From Pseudomonas sp. Irchel s3h17 (GTDB lineage Bacteria; Pseudomonadota; Gammaproteobacteria; Pseudomonadales; Pseudomonadaceae), in NCBI RefSeq assembly GCF_900187505.1, contig NZ_FYDL01000010.1, forward strand, positions 186,001-250,000: 64,000 bases of DNA. Reading direction: 5' to 3'. The notes under the pieces are model-generated. The model saw nothing but the letters and a program-made list of their open reading frames with translations. It searched no databases and was not told where the DNA came from. This document shows, piece after piece, positions 36,332 to 45,474 of the stretch; within the stretch, counting starts at the first letter, position 1; each line of letters begins with the position of its first letter. The position numbers and the translations under genes are program-made.

Positions 36332-36733
36332 ATGCGTAGATTCAACCAAGGTTTTACCCTGATCGAAATCATGATTGTGATCGCGATCATCGGGCTTGTG
36401 CTGACCATATCCGCTCCGCTGCTGACCGAGTACGTGAAGAAAACCCACCGCACCGAGATTGCCGGATTGCTGTCCGAGCAGGCGCAGACGCTTGAGCGGT
36501 TCTATTCGAAAAACTCGGTGTACACCAACGCTCCGGGGCTGAGCGCGGGCAACGAGTTCTACAGCATTACCGCGACCCTGACTGACCAGGCCTTCCTGTT
36601 GACCGCCGTGCGTAAAGCCGAGGCCAGCATGGCCACCGACAAGTGTGGCGATTTCACGCTGACCAACACGGGCGTGATGGGCATGAGCAACGCGGCAGAC
36701 GGGTTGACCAGCAAAGATTGCTGGGGGCGCTGA
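36332..36733 (+). CDS. pilE: Type IV pilus minor pilin PilE
   Basis: A 133-residue minor pilin with cleavage site MRRFNQG|FTLIEIMIVIAIIGL and Glu5. KKTHRTEIAGLLSEQAQTLE and YSITATLTDQAFLLTA follow, and a Cys pair (KCGDFTLTN, DCWGR) makes the usual C-terminal loop. A GTG five codons upstream is an alternative start. Last gene of the minor pilin cluster. Confidence 0.85.
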   Translation: MRRFNQGFTLIEIMIVIAIIGLVLTISAPLLTEYVKKTHRTEIAGLLSEQAQTLERFYSKNSVYTNAPGLSAGNEFYSITATLTDQAFLLTAVRKAEASMATDKCGDFTLTNTGVMGMSNAADGLTSKDCWGR

Positions 36734-36786
36734 GTACCTACTTCGGGCGCACGTTGCGCCTTCTGTCTTCTTAATGGTTGGATTAG

Positions 36787-37890
36787 ATGATGGCCAAGCA
36801 ACAGCAAGTGGTGGTTGTCGGCGGCGGGGTGATTGGCCTGCTGACGGCGTTTAATCTGGCGCCCCATGTAGAGCGCGTCGTCCTGCTGGATCGCTCGGAC
36901 CTTGGCCGGGAATCGTCCTGGGCCGGCGGCGGTATTGTTTCGCCGCTGTACCCGTGGCGCTACAGCTCGGCCGTCACGGCGTTGGCCCACTGGTCCCAGG
37001 ACTTTTATCCACAACTGGCCGAGCAACTGTTCGCCAGTACCGGCGTCGATCCTGAAGTTCACACCACGGGTCTGTACTGGCTGGACCTGGAAGACGAAGC
37101 CGAAGCGCTGGCCTGGGCAAAACGGGAAAGTCGTCCGCTGAGCCCTGTGGATATCTCGGCCACCCGCGATGCCGTACCGGTGTTGGGCACAGGTTTTTCC
37201 CGGGCGATTTACATGGCGGATGTGGCCAACGTCCGTAATCCGCGCTTGGTGAAGTCCCTCAAGGCGGCACTGTTGGCGCTGCCCAACGTGACCGTTCACG
37301 AGCAGTGCGAGGTCAGCGGGTTCATTCGTGAGGGCGCTAAAGTCGTCGGCGTCGAGAGTGCGCGGGGCCCGATCCATGGCGATCAGGTGGTGCTGACCGC
37401 GGGCGCCTGGAGCGGCGACCTGCTCAAGACCCTTGGCCTGGTGCTGCCGGTCGAGCCGGTCAAGGGCCAGATGATTCTCTACAAGTGCGCGTCGGACTTC
37501 CTGTCGAGCATGGTTCTGGCCAAGGGCCGTTACGCCATTCCCCGTCGCGACGGGCATATTCTGATCGGCAGCACCCTGGAACACGAGGGGTACGACAAGA
37601 CCCCGACGCAAGACGCACTGGAAAGCCTGAAGGCCTCGGCGATCGAGCTGATTCCGGCGTTGGCGCAGGCCGAAGTGGTCGGTCATTGGGCCGGGTTGCG
37701 GCCAGGGTCTCCAGAAGGGATACCCTATATCGGCGCAGTGCCGGGGTTTGACGGGCTGTGGCTCAACTGCGGGCATTATCGCAATGGTCTGGTGCTCGCA
37801 CCGGCCTCCTGCCAGTTGTTCGCCGATGTGCTATTGGGGCGCGAACCGGTTATCGATCCAGCGCCTTATGCGCCGGCCGGTCGCCTCTAG
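36787..37890 (+). CDS. thiO: Glycine oxidase ThiO (FAD-dependent amine oxidase)
   Basis: A 367-residue DAO-family flavoenzyme, probably oxidising glycine to the imine used in thiazole synthesis for thiamine. FAD-binding Rossmann motif VVVVGGGVIGLLTAFNLA at the N-terminus, SSWAGGGIVSPLYPWRY, LTAGAWSGDLL, and a C-terminal GHWAGLRPGSPEGIPYIG plus GHYRNGLVLAPAS. It matches PA4548, next to pilR. Confidence 0.85.
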   Translation: MMAKQQQVVVVGGGVIGLLTAFNLAPHVERVVLLDRSDLGRESSWAGGGIVSPLYPWRYSSAVTALAHWSQDFYPQLAEQLFASTGVDPEVHTTGLYWLDLEDEAEALAWAKRESRPLSPVDISATRDAVPVLGTGFSRAIYMADVANVRNPRLVKSLKAALLALPNVTVHEQCEVSGFIREGAKVVGVESARGPIHGDQVVLTAGAWSGDLLKTLGLVLPVEPVKGQMILYKCASDFLSSMVLAKGRYAIPRRDGHILIGSTLEHEGYDKTPTQDALESLKASAIELIPALAQAEVVGHWAGLRPGSPEGIPYIGAVPGFDGLWLNCGHYRNGLVLAPASCQLFADVLLGREPVIDPAPYAPAGRL

Positions 37891-37897
37891 AAACCGA

Positions 37898-37920
37898 GTG
37901 GGAGCAAGCTCCCTCGCCAT
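37898..37920. repeat. Single REP half, GGGAGCTTGCTCCC type
   Basis: GTGGGAGCAAGCTCCCTCGC between thiO and the pilR stop. Only one arm is present, so it is a lone REP rather than a REPIN. Confidence 0.55.
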
Positions 37921-37928
37921 GCGCTGCT

Positions 37929-39281
37929 TCAATCAAGGCCGAGCTTTTTGAGCCGGTAACGCAGCGAGCGAAACGACAAGCTCAGCCGTTGGGCCGCCGC
38001 CGTGCGGTTCCAGCGGGTTTCCTCCAGGGTGTGCAGGATCACCTGGCGCTCGATGCTTTCCAGGTAGTGGGGGAGGTTGTCGACGCTCGTCGGGTCCGGC
38101 ATGGCGCTTTCGCGCCTGCCATTGCCTTCTGCCAGGCGCAGGTCGTCCGCGCCGATCTGTCTGTTTTCGCAGAGCGTATGCGCGCGTTCCAGCATGTTTT
38201 CCAGTTCGCGGACATTGCCCGGAAAACGGTAGCGCTTGAGTGCTTCAAGTGCTTGTGGCTGCAAGTGAGCGACCGGCAGGCTGCTCTGCGACGCCAGGCG
38301 TTCGAGCACGTGAGTGGCCAATAGCTCGATATCATCACGGCGTTCCCGTAGCGCTGGAACGCGCAGCTCAATCACGTTCAATCGATAGTACAAGTCCTGA
38401 CGGAAGCGCCCGGCGGCCACCTCCGCGTCCAGGTCCTTGTGCGTGGCGCAGAGTACCCGCACATCAATCGGCATTTCCTGCTGCCCGCCGATGCTGCGCA
38501 CGGCCTTTTCCTGAATGGCTCGCAGCAGCTTGACCTGCATGGCCAGCGGCAGGTCGGCGACCTCATCGAGAAACAGAGTGCCTGTGTTCGCCACCTGGAA
38601 CAGTCCGGGCTTGTCTTCGATGGCGCCGCTGAAGCTGCCTTTGCGATGGCCGAAGAACTCGCTTTCCATCAGCTCCGCGGGAATGGCCCCGCAATTGATG
38701 GCTACAAACGACTGGCCGGCGCGTGAGCCCTGATCGTGAATCAATCGGGCGACCAGCTCCTTGCCGCTGCCGGATTCACCGCTGATGTACACCGGGGCCT
38801 GGCTGTGGGCCAGTTTGTCGATCTGTTTGCGCAAGCTGCGCATGGGCAGCGAGTCCCCGAGCAAGCGCCGCTCGAGGGGTTGAGCAATGCCGGTCGGCTG
38901 GCGCACTGCGCGGACCACAAGCTCTCGCAGCCGTACAAGGTCCACGGGCTTGGTCAGAAAGTCGAAAGCCCCGGCTTTCAGGGCATTGATGGCGACTTCC
39001 AGGCTGCCGTTGGCGCTGATCATCGCCACCGGCAGTTGTGGATGGCGCTGTTGGATGTGTTGCAGCAGTTCCAGGCCCGTACCGTCGGGCAGCGGTATGT
39101 CGGTCAGGCACAGGTCGAATTGCTGGTGGCTGAGCAGGCTTCGGGCTTCACTGACATTGCGGGCGGTCGAGGTGTCGAGTTTCATTCGACCCAGGGCAAT
39201 TTCGAGGAATTGGCGAATGTCCGGTTCGTCATCAACGATCAGGACTCTTGGCGCTGGGGGCATCTTCAACGTTGTGTCCAT
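37929..39281 (-). CDS. pilR: Sigma-54-dependent response regulator PilR
   Basis: A 450-residue NtrC-family regulator that activates pilA. The receiver domain has D17-D18, phosphoacceptor D61 (LCLTDIPLPDG) and K111. The AAA+ domain has Walker A GESGSGKE (168-175), but the sigma-54 contact loop is GSFSGA (215-220), with Ser for the key Thr of GAFTGA. The C-terminal Fis-type helix-turn-helix is intact (NRTAAAQRLSLSFRSLRYRL). The cognate kinase gene pilS, normally directly upstream, is reduced to a scar, so phosphorylation by PilS is not possible from this locus. Confidence 0.9.
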   Translation of the reverse strand: MDTTLKMPPAPRVLIVDDEPDIRQFLEIALGRMKLDTSTARNVSEARSLLSHQQFDLCLTDIPLPDGTGLELLQHIQQRHPQLPVAMISANGSLEVAINALKAGAFDFLTKPVDLVRLRELVVRAVRQPTGIAQPLERRLLGDSLPMRSLRKQIDKLAHSQAPVYISGESGSGKELVARLIHDQGSRAGQSFVAINCGAIPAELMESEFFGHRKGSFSGAIEDKPGLFQVANTGTLFLDEVADLPLAMQVKLLRAIQEKAVRSIGGQQEMPIDVRVLCATHKDLDAEVAAGRFRQDLYYRLNVIELRVPALRERRDDIELLATHVLERLASQSSLPVAHLQPQALEALKRYRFPGNVRELENMLERAHTLCENRQIGADDLRLAEGNGRRESAMPDPTSVDNLPHYLESIERQVILHTLEETRWNRTAAAQRLSLSFRSLRYRLKKLGLD

Positions 39282-39527
39282 CCATGGGCTAACGTTTGCC
39301 GGCGACGGGAAGGCCGCGAGGGGTGTTCTATCGCCCGATTCATTCGATGACTGTGACCGTGAGTAATCTGTCTCAGACGCCGATCCGATTCCTTCAGTTC
39401 CTCAGCCTGTTCACTCTCTGTGCCGGGCGGTCGACGCGAGCAGGTCGATGGTGATGTTCAAAGAGGTTTCTGCCGTCGGTCGGGACAGGCGGCAGGGGGC
39501 GAGCGATCGGGCGGGTTCAGCGATCAC
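39266..39527 (-). pseudogene. pilS: Deletion remnant of sensor kinase gene pilS
   Basis: In place of the expected ~530-codon kinase gene there are about 260 bp upstream of pilR. On the reverse strand one frame reads SDRRLRQITHGHSHRMNRAI, then a SRRRQT segment. This matches the PilS stretch after the H-box (PDRRLTQIIQDQSKRMN...SRRRQ in P. aeruginosa, from memory). The frame closes at a TGA overlapping the pilR start. At the 5' side a GTG (39525-39527) overlapping the neighbour's stop opens VIAEPARSLA..., possibly the old pilS start, but it runs into a stop in another frame. H-box and ATP-binding domains are gone. Confidence 0.75.
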
Positions 39528-39750
39528 GGGGGCCGGGGCCTTGCTCAAGATGAGCCTGGCTGCAATACCACTGCTGGTGCAGGCTCAGCGCGCGGTCGCG
39601 AGGCAGGTGCACGCCACAATGGGCACAGCGGACCATGGGCGGTGCGTTTTGCTCGCTCGGCGGCTGGGGGGTATTGACGGGACGCTTGAGCTTGCGCCAG
39701 AGCCATACCGCAGCAGCAATCAATGCAATCCAGAACAGTAAACGAAGCAT
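39517..39750 (-). CDS. PP0621-like small membrane-anchored zinc-ribbon protein
   Basis: A 77-residue protein with an N-terminal membrane segment (MLRLLFWIALIAAAVWLWRK) followed by a zinc-finger-like CAHCGVHLPRDRA...YCSQAH (Cys-x2-Cys and Cys-x3-His). I associate it with the PP0621 family found upstream of pilSR in pseudomonads. Its stop overlaps the probable old pilS start codon, suggesting that the three genes once formed one transcript. Function unknown. Confidence 0.7.
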   Translation of the reverse strand: MLRLLFWIALIAAAVWLWRKLKRPVNTPQPPSEQNAPPMVRCAHCGVHLPRDRALSLHQQWYCSQAHLEQGPGPRDR

Positions 39751-39830
39751 GGTGAACCGCTTTTCGACGAATGTTTTGCCAGTTTAGCCAAGGACTCATC
39801 CAGCGCACAGCGCTATAAAATCCGGAAATA

Positions 39831-39855
39831 AAAAAGGGAGACTCGAAAGTCTCCC
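39831..39855 (-). terminator. Terminator after bamD
   Basis: On the reverse strand GGGAGACT-TTCG-AGTCTCCC followed by TTTTT, about 20 bp after the bamD stop. Confidence 0.9.
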
Positions 39856-39875
39856 TCTGGTGCCTCGGGCGAGTA

Positions 39876-40892
39876 TCAGTCGAATACGCCGAAGGTCATG
39901 TAGCTGAACCACGAGCGGTCGTCGTCGTTGCCTTCCGCTTCGTGCTGCTCTTCTTCGGCGGCATCGCCGTCTTGAGGCTTGAGCTCGGGCGGAATGGCAT
40001 CCTTGGCGTTCTGGTACTGGCGCATGATGTCCTGGTTGGCGCGGGTTTCACCCGGCGGCAGCGGCGGACGGGACTCGATCAGGCCCAGGGTAACCTTGCT
40101 GGCCCACGAACGGTTGTCGGCTTCGGCAACCCGGGGTACGAACTGACCGTCCACCAGGCTTGGGTGGTTCGGGTAGTTCAGCTTCAGGGTTTCGAGGCTG
40201 GTGCTGGCCAGTTCGTCCAGGTGCAGGCGCTGGTAGGACTCGACCATCACGGCCAGGCCGTCACCGACCGCAGGGGTTTCCTGGAAGTTCTCCACCACAT
40301 AGCGGCCACGGTTGGCGGCGGCGACATAGGCCTGGCGGGTCAGGTAGTAGTCGGCTACGTGGATTTCGTAGGCCGCCAGCAGGTTACGCAGATAAATCAT
40401 GCGCTGCTTGGCGTCCGGCGCGTAGCGGCTGTTCGGGTAGCGGCTGGTGAGCTGGGCGAACTCGTTGTACGAGTCACGTGCGGCGCCCGGGTCACGCTTG
40501 GTCATGTCCAGCGGCAGGAAGCGCGCCAGCAGGCCGACGTCCTGGTCAAACGAAGTCAGGCCCTTGAGGTAGTAGGCATAATCGACGTTCGGGTGCTGCG
40601 GGTGCAGGCGGATGAAACGCTCGGCGGCAGACTTGGCGGCCTCGGGCTCGGCGTTCTTGTAGTTGGCATAAATCAGTTCAAGCTGGGCCTGATCCGCATA
40701 GCGACCGAACGGATAGCGCGATTCCAGAGCCTTGAGCTTGGCGGTGGCGCTGGTGTAGCTGTTGTTGTCCAGATCGGTCTGAGCCTGCTGGTACAGCTCG
40801 ACTTCGCTGAGGTTTTCGTCTACGACTTCCTTCGACGAGCAAGCAGCGGTCAATGCGAGGATGGCGATCAGCAGCAGGTGTTTCACTTGCAT
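39876..40892 (-). CDS. bamD: Outer membrane assembly lipoprotein BamD (ComL)
   Basis: A 338-residue lipoprotein of the BAM complex, which inserts outer-membrane beta-barrels. Lipoprotein signal MQVKHLLLIAILALTAAC|SSKE. TPR-like repeats follow (ELYQQAQTDLDNNSYTSATA, ESRYPFGRYADQAQLELIYA). It is longer than E. coli BamD (245) owing to a C-terminal extension with a very acidic stretch (GDAAEEEQHEAEGNDDD), as in other pseudomonads. A long in-frame upstream extension is not family-like. Divergent from rluD. Confidence 0.93.
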   Translation of the reverse strand: MQVKHLLLIAILALTAACSSKEVVDENLSEVELYQQAQTDLDNNSYTSATAKLKALESRYPFGRYADQAQLELIYANYKNAEPEAAKSAAERFIRLHPQHPNVDYAYYLKGLTSFDQDVGLLARFLPLDMTKRDPGAARDSYNEFAQLTSRYPNSRYAPDAKQRMIYLRNLLAAYEIHVADYYLTRQAYVAAANRGRYVVENFQETPAVGDGLAVMVESYQRLHLDELASTSLETLKLNYPNHPSLVDGQFVPRVAEADNRSWASKVTLGLIESRPPLPPGETRANQDIMRQYQNAKDAIPPELKPQDGDAAEEEQHEAEGNDDDRSWFSYMTFGVFD

Positions 40893-41043
40893 GGCGGCTT
40901 GCGTCCCTATGACGGCCGCTGTCTTGGGCGGGGCCGTCCTGTTATGATGAGTGCCCCGTTGAATAGCCTCGGGGCAAAAGACGCCGTATTTAACCACAAG
41001 CGCGCAGCCGAAACCAAAGGCTGTGCCGACGCCTAGTCTGAGC

Positions 41044-42006
41044 ATGTCCGATAAAATTGAACTCCGCGCAGAGGTGCCGTCCGAATTGGGCGGCCAACGC
41101 CTCGACCAAGTCGCCGCACAACTATTCGCTGAGCACTCGCGCTCGCGCCTTTCCGCCTGGATCAAAGACGGCCGCCTGACTGTGGATGGAGCGGTTATCC
41201 GCCCGCGAGACATCGTCCACGGCGGTGCCATCCTCGAGTTGACTGCCGAGCAGGAAGCTCAGGGCGAATGGGTCGCTCAAGACATCGCCCTGGACATCGT
41301 CTATGAAGATGACGACATCCTGGTGATCAACAAGCCTGCCGGGCTGGTGGTGCATCCTGCCGCCGGTCACGCCGATGGCACGTTGCTCAACGCCTTGCTG
41401 CACCACGTGCCGGACATCATCAATGTACCGCGCGCCGGTATCGTGCACCGTCTGGACAAGGACACCACCGGCTTGATGGTGGTGGCCAAGACCATTCAGG
41501 CGCAGACGCAACTGGTTACACAATTGCAGAGCCGCAGCGTCAGCCGGATCTACGAGTGCATCGTGATCGGCGTGGTCACCGCGGGCGGCAAGATCAACGC
41601 GCCCATCGGTCGTCACGGCCAGCAACGCCAGCGCATGGCGGTGATGGAAGGCGGCAAGCAGGCGGTGAGTCATTACCGCGTGCTCGAACGTTTCCGCTCC
41701 CACACTCACGTGCGGGTCAAGTTGGAAACCGGTCGTACGCACCAGATTCGCGTGCACATGGCCCACATCAACTTCCCGTTGGTCGGAGACCCTGCCTACG
41801 GCGGTCGTTTCCGGATCCCGCCGGCAGCCAATCCAACCATGGTCGAGTCGCTGAAAAACTTCCCGCGTCAGGCACTGCATGCGCGTTTCCTGGAACTGGA
41901 TCACCCGACCACGGGCAAGCGCATGAGCTGGGAATCGCCGTTGCCGGAAGATTTCGTCTGGTTGCTGACGCTGCTCAAGCAGGACCGTGAGGCGTTCATC
42001 GGATGA
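41044..42006 (+). CDS. rluD: 23S rRNA pseudouridine synthase RluD
   Basis: A 320-residue enzyme that makes pseudouridines 1911, 1915 and 1917 of 23S rRNA helix 69. It has an N-terminal S4-like RNA-binding domain (RLDQVAAQLFAEHSRSRLSA) and a catalytic motif with the active Asp in IVHRLDKDTTGLMVVAKT, plus ETGRTHQIRVHMAH. It overlaps pgeF by 4 bp. Confidence 0.95.
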   Translation: MSDKIELRAEVPSELGGQRLDQVAAQLFAEHSRSRLSAWIKDGRLTVDGAVIRPRDIVHGGAILELTAEQEAQGEWVAQDIALDIVYEDDDILVINKPAGLVVHPAAGHADGTLLNALLHHVPDIINVPRAGIVHRLDKDTTGLMVVAKTIQAQTQLVTQLQSRSVSRIYECIVIGVVTAGGKINAPIGRHGQQRQRMAVMEGGKQAVSHYRVLERFRSHTHVRVKLETGRTHQIRVHMAHINFPLVGDPAYGGRFRIPPAANPTMVESLKNFPRQALHARFLELDHPTTGKRMSWESPLPEDFVWLLTLLKQDREAFIG

Positions 42007-42728
42007 TGGACTGGCTGATTCCTGACTGGCCCGCGCCGGCCGGGGTCAAAGCCTGTGTCACCACCCGTGCGGGCGGCGTCAGCTTGGCGCCGTTCGACAG
42101 CCTCAACCTGGGGGATCACGTCGACGACAATCCCGTGGCGGTGGCCGAGAATCGCCGTCGCCTGACCGAGCACTTCGCCATTCAACCGGCCTGGTTGCAG
42201 CAGGTTCACGGGGTTGTCGTGGCGCACGCCGACCCAGCGGTGGTCGCCACGGCGGATGCCAGTTGGACGGCCACCCCCGGGATCGCCTGTACGGCGATGA
42301 CAGCGGACTGCCTGCCGGTGTTGTTCTGCGACCGAGCCGGTACTCGCGTTGCCGCGGCTCATGCCGGTTGGCGCGGGCTGGCGGCGGGTGTGCTGGAAGC
42401 CACCCTCGACAGCCTGGCAGTGGAGCCGACACAGGTCCTGGCCTGGCTCGGCCCGGCCATCGGCCCGAAAGCCTTTGAGGTCGGCCCGGAAGTTCGCGAC
42501 GTGTTCATTGCGCAACTGCCGCAAGCGAGCGAGGCTTTTGTGCCCAGCCACAACGCTGGCAAGTTCATGGCTGACATTTACCGGCTGGCGCGCCTGCGTC
42601 TGGCGGCTTGCGGTGTCACGGCCGTCTACGGTGGCGGTTTGTGTACCGTGACCGATCCTCGCTTCTTCTCTTACCGCCGCGCGCCTCGCACGGGTCGGTT
42701 TGCCTCCCTGATCTGGCTGGAACGCTAG
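42003..42728 (+). CDS. pgeF: Multicopper-oxidase-type purine nucleoside phosphorylase PgeF (YfiH)
   Basis: A 241-residue protein of the DUF152/YfiH family, with phosphorylase/deaminase activity on purine nucleosides and a role in peptidoglycan editing. Family motifs: TTRAGGVSLAPFDSLNLGDH, QQVHGVVV, TADCLPVLFCD, AAAHAGWRGLAAGVLE and GPAIGPKAFEVG. The zinc ligands Cys and His of these motifs are present. ATGA overlap with rluD indicates coupling. Confidence 0.9.
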   Translation: MMDWLIPDWPAPAGVKACVTTRAGGVSLAPFDSLNLGDHVDDNPVAVAENRRRLTEHFAIQPAWLQQVHGVVVAHADPAVVATADASWTATPGIACTAMTADCLPVLFCDRAGTRVAAAHAGWRGLAAGVLEATLDSLAVEPTQVLAWLGPAIGPKAFEVGPEVRDVFIAQLPQASEAFVPSHNAGKFMADIYRLARLRLAACGVTAVYGGGLCTVTDPRFFSYRRAPRTGRFASLIWLER

Positions 42729-42857
42729 AGTCTTCTGACCTGTATCAACTGTACGACGCTTGAATCCCCCAGAATCGACCGCATCTAGTGAGGTATCTGG
42801 CAGGTTTCTCTATTTAGGTGTGTCCATCGCTCCGGCCTGCTCAAAGGAAGGTGACCA

Positions 42858-45422
42858 ATGCGTATAGACCGTTTAACCAGCAAATTACAGTTAGCGTTAT
42901 CCGATGCCCAATCCCTGGCCGTAGGCCTCGATCATCCAGGCATCGAACCTGCGCACCTGATGCAAGCGCTGCTTGAACAGCAAGGCGGCTCAATCAAGCC
43001 GTTGCTGATGCAAGTGGGCTTCGACGTCAACAGCCTGCGCAAAGCGTTGAGCAAAGAGCTCGACCAGCTGCCAAAAATCCAGAACCCCACCGGCGACGTG
43101 AACATGTCGCAGGACCTGGCGCGCCTGCTCAACCAGGCCGATCGCCTGGCCCAGCAGAAGGGTGACCAGTTCATCTCCAGCGAACTGGTGCTGCTTGCGG
43201 CCATGGACGAGAACAGCAAGCTCGGCAAGTTGCTGCTCGGCCAGGGGGTCAGCAAGAAGGCCCTGGAGAATGCGATCAATAACCTGCGCGGTGGCGAGGC
43301 AGTGAATGACCCCAATGCCGAGGAGTCGCGCCAGGCACTGGACAAATACACGGTCGACCTGACCAAGCGCGCCGAAGACGGCAAGCTCGACCCGGTGATT
43401 GGCCGTGACGACGAGATTCGCCGGACCATTCAAGTGCTGCAGCGCCGTACCAAGAACAACCCGGTGCTGATCGGTGAGCCTGGCGTGGGTAAAACCGCGA
43501 TTGCCGAAGGCCTGGCCCAGCGCATCATTAATGGCGAGGTGCCGGACGGCCTCAAAGGCAAGCGTCTGCTCTCGCTGGACATGGGCGCGCTGATTGCGGG
43601 TGCCAAGTACCGTGGCGAGTTCGAGGAGCGCCTCAAAGGCTTGCTCAATGAACTGTCGAAGCAGGAAGGGCAGATCATTCTGTTCATCGACGAGCTGCAC
43701 ACCATGGTTGGCGCCGGCAAGGGCGAAGGCTCGATGGACGCCGGCAACATGCTCAAGCCGGCCCTGGCCCGTGGTGAGTTGCATTGCGTGGGTGCGACCA
43801 CGCTCAACGAGTACCGCCAATATATAGAGAAGGACGCGGCCCTCGAGCGGCGCTTCCAGAAAGTACTGGTGGATGAGCCGAGCGAAGAAGACACCATTGC
43901 GATCCTGCGTGGCCTGAAAGAGCGCTACGAGGTTCACCACAAGGTAGCGATCACCGACGGTGCGATCATCGCGGCGGCCAAGTTGAGCCATCGCTACATT
44001 ACCGATCGCCAGTTGCCGGACAAGGCCATCGACCTGGTCGATGAGGCCGCCAGCCGCATTCGGATGGAAATCGACTCCAAGCCGGAAGTGCTGGATCGCC
44101 TGGAGCGTCGGTTGATTCAGCTCAAGGTCGAATCCCAGGCCCTGAAGAAAGAAGACGACGAAGCGGCGATCAAGCGCCTGGAGAAATTGCAGGAAGAGAT
44201 TGCTCGGCTGGAGCGTGAGTATTCCGACCTGGAAGAAATCTGGACCTCGGAAAAAGCCGAAGTGCAGGGCTCCGCGCAGATCCAGCAAAAAATCGAACAG
44301 TCCCGCCAGGAACTGGAAACAGCGCGTCGCAAGGGCGACCTGAACCGCATGGCCGAGTTGCAGTACGGGGTGATCCCGGATCTGGAGCGCAGCCTGCAAA
44401 TGGTCGACCAGCATGGCAAGAGGGAAAACCAGTTGCTGCGTAGCAAGGTGACTGAGGAAGAGATCGCCGAGGTCGTGTCGAAGTGGACCGGCATCCCGGT
44501 GTCGAAGATGCTCGAAGGCGAGCGCGACAAACTGCTGAAGATGGAAAGCCTGTTGCACCAGCGTGTGATTGGCCAGAACGAGGCGGTCGTGGCAGTGGCC
44601 AACGCCGTGCGACGTTCCCGCGCCGGGTTGTCCGACCCGAATCGCCCAAGCGGCTCGTTCATGTTCCTGGGCCCTACCGGTGTGGGCAAGACGGAACTGT
44701 GCAAGGCCCTGGCCGAGTTCCTCTTCGATACCGAAGAGGCGATGGTACGGATCGACATGTCCGAGTTCATGGAGAAACACTCGGTGGCCCGCTTGATCGG
44801 CGCACCACCAGGCTATGTGGGCTATGAAGAGGGCGGTTACCTGACCGAGGCCGTGCGTCGCAAGCCGTACTCGGTGATCCTCCTGGACGAGGTCGAGAAG
44901 GCCCACCCGGACGTGTTCAACGTGTTGCTGCAAGTGCTGGAAGACGGCCGCCTGACGGACAGCCATGGGCGCACCGTGGACTTCCGCAATACAGTGATCG
45001 TCATGACCTCCAACCTGGGATCGGTACAGATCCAGGAACTGGTGGGTGATCGTGAAGCACAGCGTGCGGCGGTGATGGATGCGGTATCGACGCACTTCCG
45101 TCCGGAGTTCATCAACCGGATCGATGAAGTAGTGATCTTCGAGCCTCTGGCCCGTGATCAGATTGCCGGCATCACCGAGATCCAGTTGGGCCGCCTGCGC
45201 AGCCGTCTGGCCGAGCGCGAGCTGAGTCTGGTGCTGAGCAGTGAGGCGCTGGATAAGTTGATTGCGGTGGGTTACGACCCGGTTTATGGCGCACGACCGC
45301 TCAAACGAGCGATCCAGCGCTGGATCGAGAACCCGTTGGCACAGCTGATCCTGTCCGGCAGTTTCCTGCCAGGCAGCAGCGTGACGGCCACTGTTGTGAA
45401 CGACGAGATCGTTTTCAACTGA
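42858..45422 (+). CDS. clpB: ATP-dependent disaggregase ClpB
   Basis: An 854-residue Hsp100 chaperone that solubilises aggregates with DnaK. N-domain MRIDRLTSKLQLALSDAQSL, AAA1 Walker A GEPGVGKTAIAEGLA, the coiled-coil middle domain (about 400-525) with LERRLIQLKVESQALKKEDD, and AAA2 Walker A GPTGVGKTELCKALAEFL with DEVEKAHPDVFN. Both sensor/arginine regions look intact. A terminator follows. A sigma-32 promoter is expected, but I could not point to one with confidence. Confidence 0.98.
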   Translation: MRIDRLTSKLQLALSDAQSLAVGLDHPGIEPAHLMQALLEQQGGSIKPLLMQVGFDVNSLRKALSKELDQLPKIQNPTGDVNMSQDLARLLNQADRLAQQKGDQFISSELVLLAAMDENSKLGKLLLGQGVSKKALENAINNLRGGEAVNDPNAEESRQALDKYTVDLTKRAEDGKLDPVIGRDDEIRRTIQVLQRRTKNNPVLIGEPGVGKTAIAEGLAQRIINGEVPDGLKGKRLLSLDMGALIAGAKYRGEFEERLKGLLNELSKQEGQIILFIDELHTMVGAGKGEGSMDAGNMLKPALARGELHCVGATTLNEYRQYIEKDAALERRFQKVLVDEPSEEDTIAILRGLKERYEVHHKVAITDGAIIAAAKLSHRYITDRQLPDKAIDLVDEAASRIRMEIDSKPEVLDRLERRLIQLKVESQALKKEDDEAAIKRLEKLQEEIARLEREYSDLEEIWTSEKAEVQGSAQIQQKIEQSRQELETARRKGDLNRMAELQYGVIPDLERSLQMVDQHGKRENQLLRSKVTEEEIAEVVSKWTGIPVSKMLEGERDKLLKMESLLHQRVIGQNEAVVAVANAVRRSRAGLSDPNRPSGSFMFLGPTGVGKTELCKALAEFLFDTEEAMVRIDMSEFMEKHSVARLIGAPPGYVGYEEGGYLTEAVRRKPYSVILLDEVEKAHPDVFNVLLQVLEDGRLTDSHGRTVDFRNTVIVMTSNLGSVQIQELVGDREAQRAAVMDAVSTHFRPEFINRIDEVVIFEPLARDQIAGITEIQLGRLRSRLAERELSLVLSSEALDKLIAVGYDPVYGARPLKRAIQRWIENPLAQLILSGSFLPGSSVTATVVNDEIVFN

Positions 45423-45447
45423 CCGTTTACCCAGCGTTAATGGAGGA

Positions 45448-45474
45448 GGCCCCGCATTGCGGGGCCTTTTTTTT
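45448..45474 (+). terminator. Terminator after clpB
   Basis: GGCCCCGCATTGCGGGGCC followed by eight T, 26 bp after the clpB stop. Confidence 0.9.

Noticed and set aside
39876..41231. A 451-residue version of BamD
   Set aside because: The extra N-terminal part would bury the lipoprotein signal and overlaps the rluD start region on the opposite strand.
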